Assembly (NCBI GenBank): GCA_002633005.1
Contig: NMRA01000216.1
Span: forward strand, 49,843 to 113,842
DNA from: Phoronis australis
Taxonomy: Eukaryota; Phoronida; Phoronidae
Reading direction: 5' to 3'
Length of the DNA: 64,000 bases
DNA letters: not shown here
Content: more model-generated notes on this DNA
Told to the model about the DNA's origin: nothing
Seen by the model: only the letters and a program-made list of their open reading frames with translations
Databases searched by the model: none
Numbering within the stretch: position 1 is the first letter of the stretch

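Noticed and set aside
63278-64000. CRISPR-like regular repeat
   Set aside because: Units are contiguous with no spacers, in frame with a eukaryotic exon and carrying splice acceptors.

Overview
The window is intron-rich animal DNA on the + strand. The coding pieces are short (18 to 621 bp) and GC-richer, and are separated by AT-rich introns of about 0.2 to 3.2 kb. Every junction that can be read is GT-AG. Two single-base Ns (515 and 60027) and several near-identical local duplications suggest a draft assembly of a heterozygous genome, most likely an aquatic invertebrate. The sequence alone does not fix the phylum.

Almost all of the window is one gene, open at both ends. About 63 exons between 975 and 64000 splice with consistent phases into roughly 3,450 residues of a dynein-type motor protein. 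In order they encode the linker (975-10411), the AAA1 approach and AAA1 (11031-15200), a long basic Ser/Pro/Lys-rich insert (15200-17560), AAA2 (18349-25884), AAA3 (29134-36658), AAA4 (37156-42432), the stalk with the microtubule-binding tip (43169-52005), AAA5 (52740-56803), and AAA6 running into the C-terminal region (57408 to the end). The N-terminal tail and start codon lie upstream. The C-terminal end and polyadenylation site lie downstream.

The protein departs strongly from axonemal and cytoplasmic heavy chains. AAA1 to AAA3 keep P-loops, but the sensor-1 loops of AAA1 and AAA3 are rewritten and AAA4 has lost its P-loop. Large disordered inserts sit after the linker, between AAA1 and AAA2, and in the stalk tip. 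This fits the divergent dynein heavy chain domain-containing protein 1 (DNHD1) type better than any canonical DNAH or DYNC gene. That assignment is an inference from motif divergence.

The introns hold the rest: a 5'-truncated antisense LINE with a perfect 14-bp target-site duplication, three kinds of short inverted-repeat elements (one present twice), several minisatellites, and possible in-frame microexons. Three places copy pieces of the gene's own exons with splice sites attached: 1-514, 52785-53274 and 63278-64000. A fourth exon fragment (about 4577-4732) is interrupted by an inverted-repeat element. These self-copies are the most unusual structure here, and each needs checking against long reads because misassembly is a real alternative.
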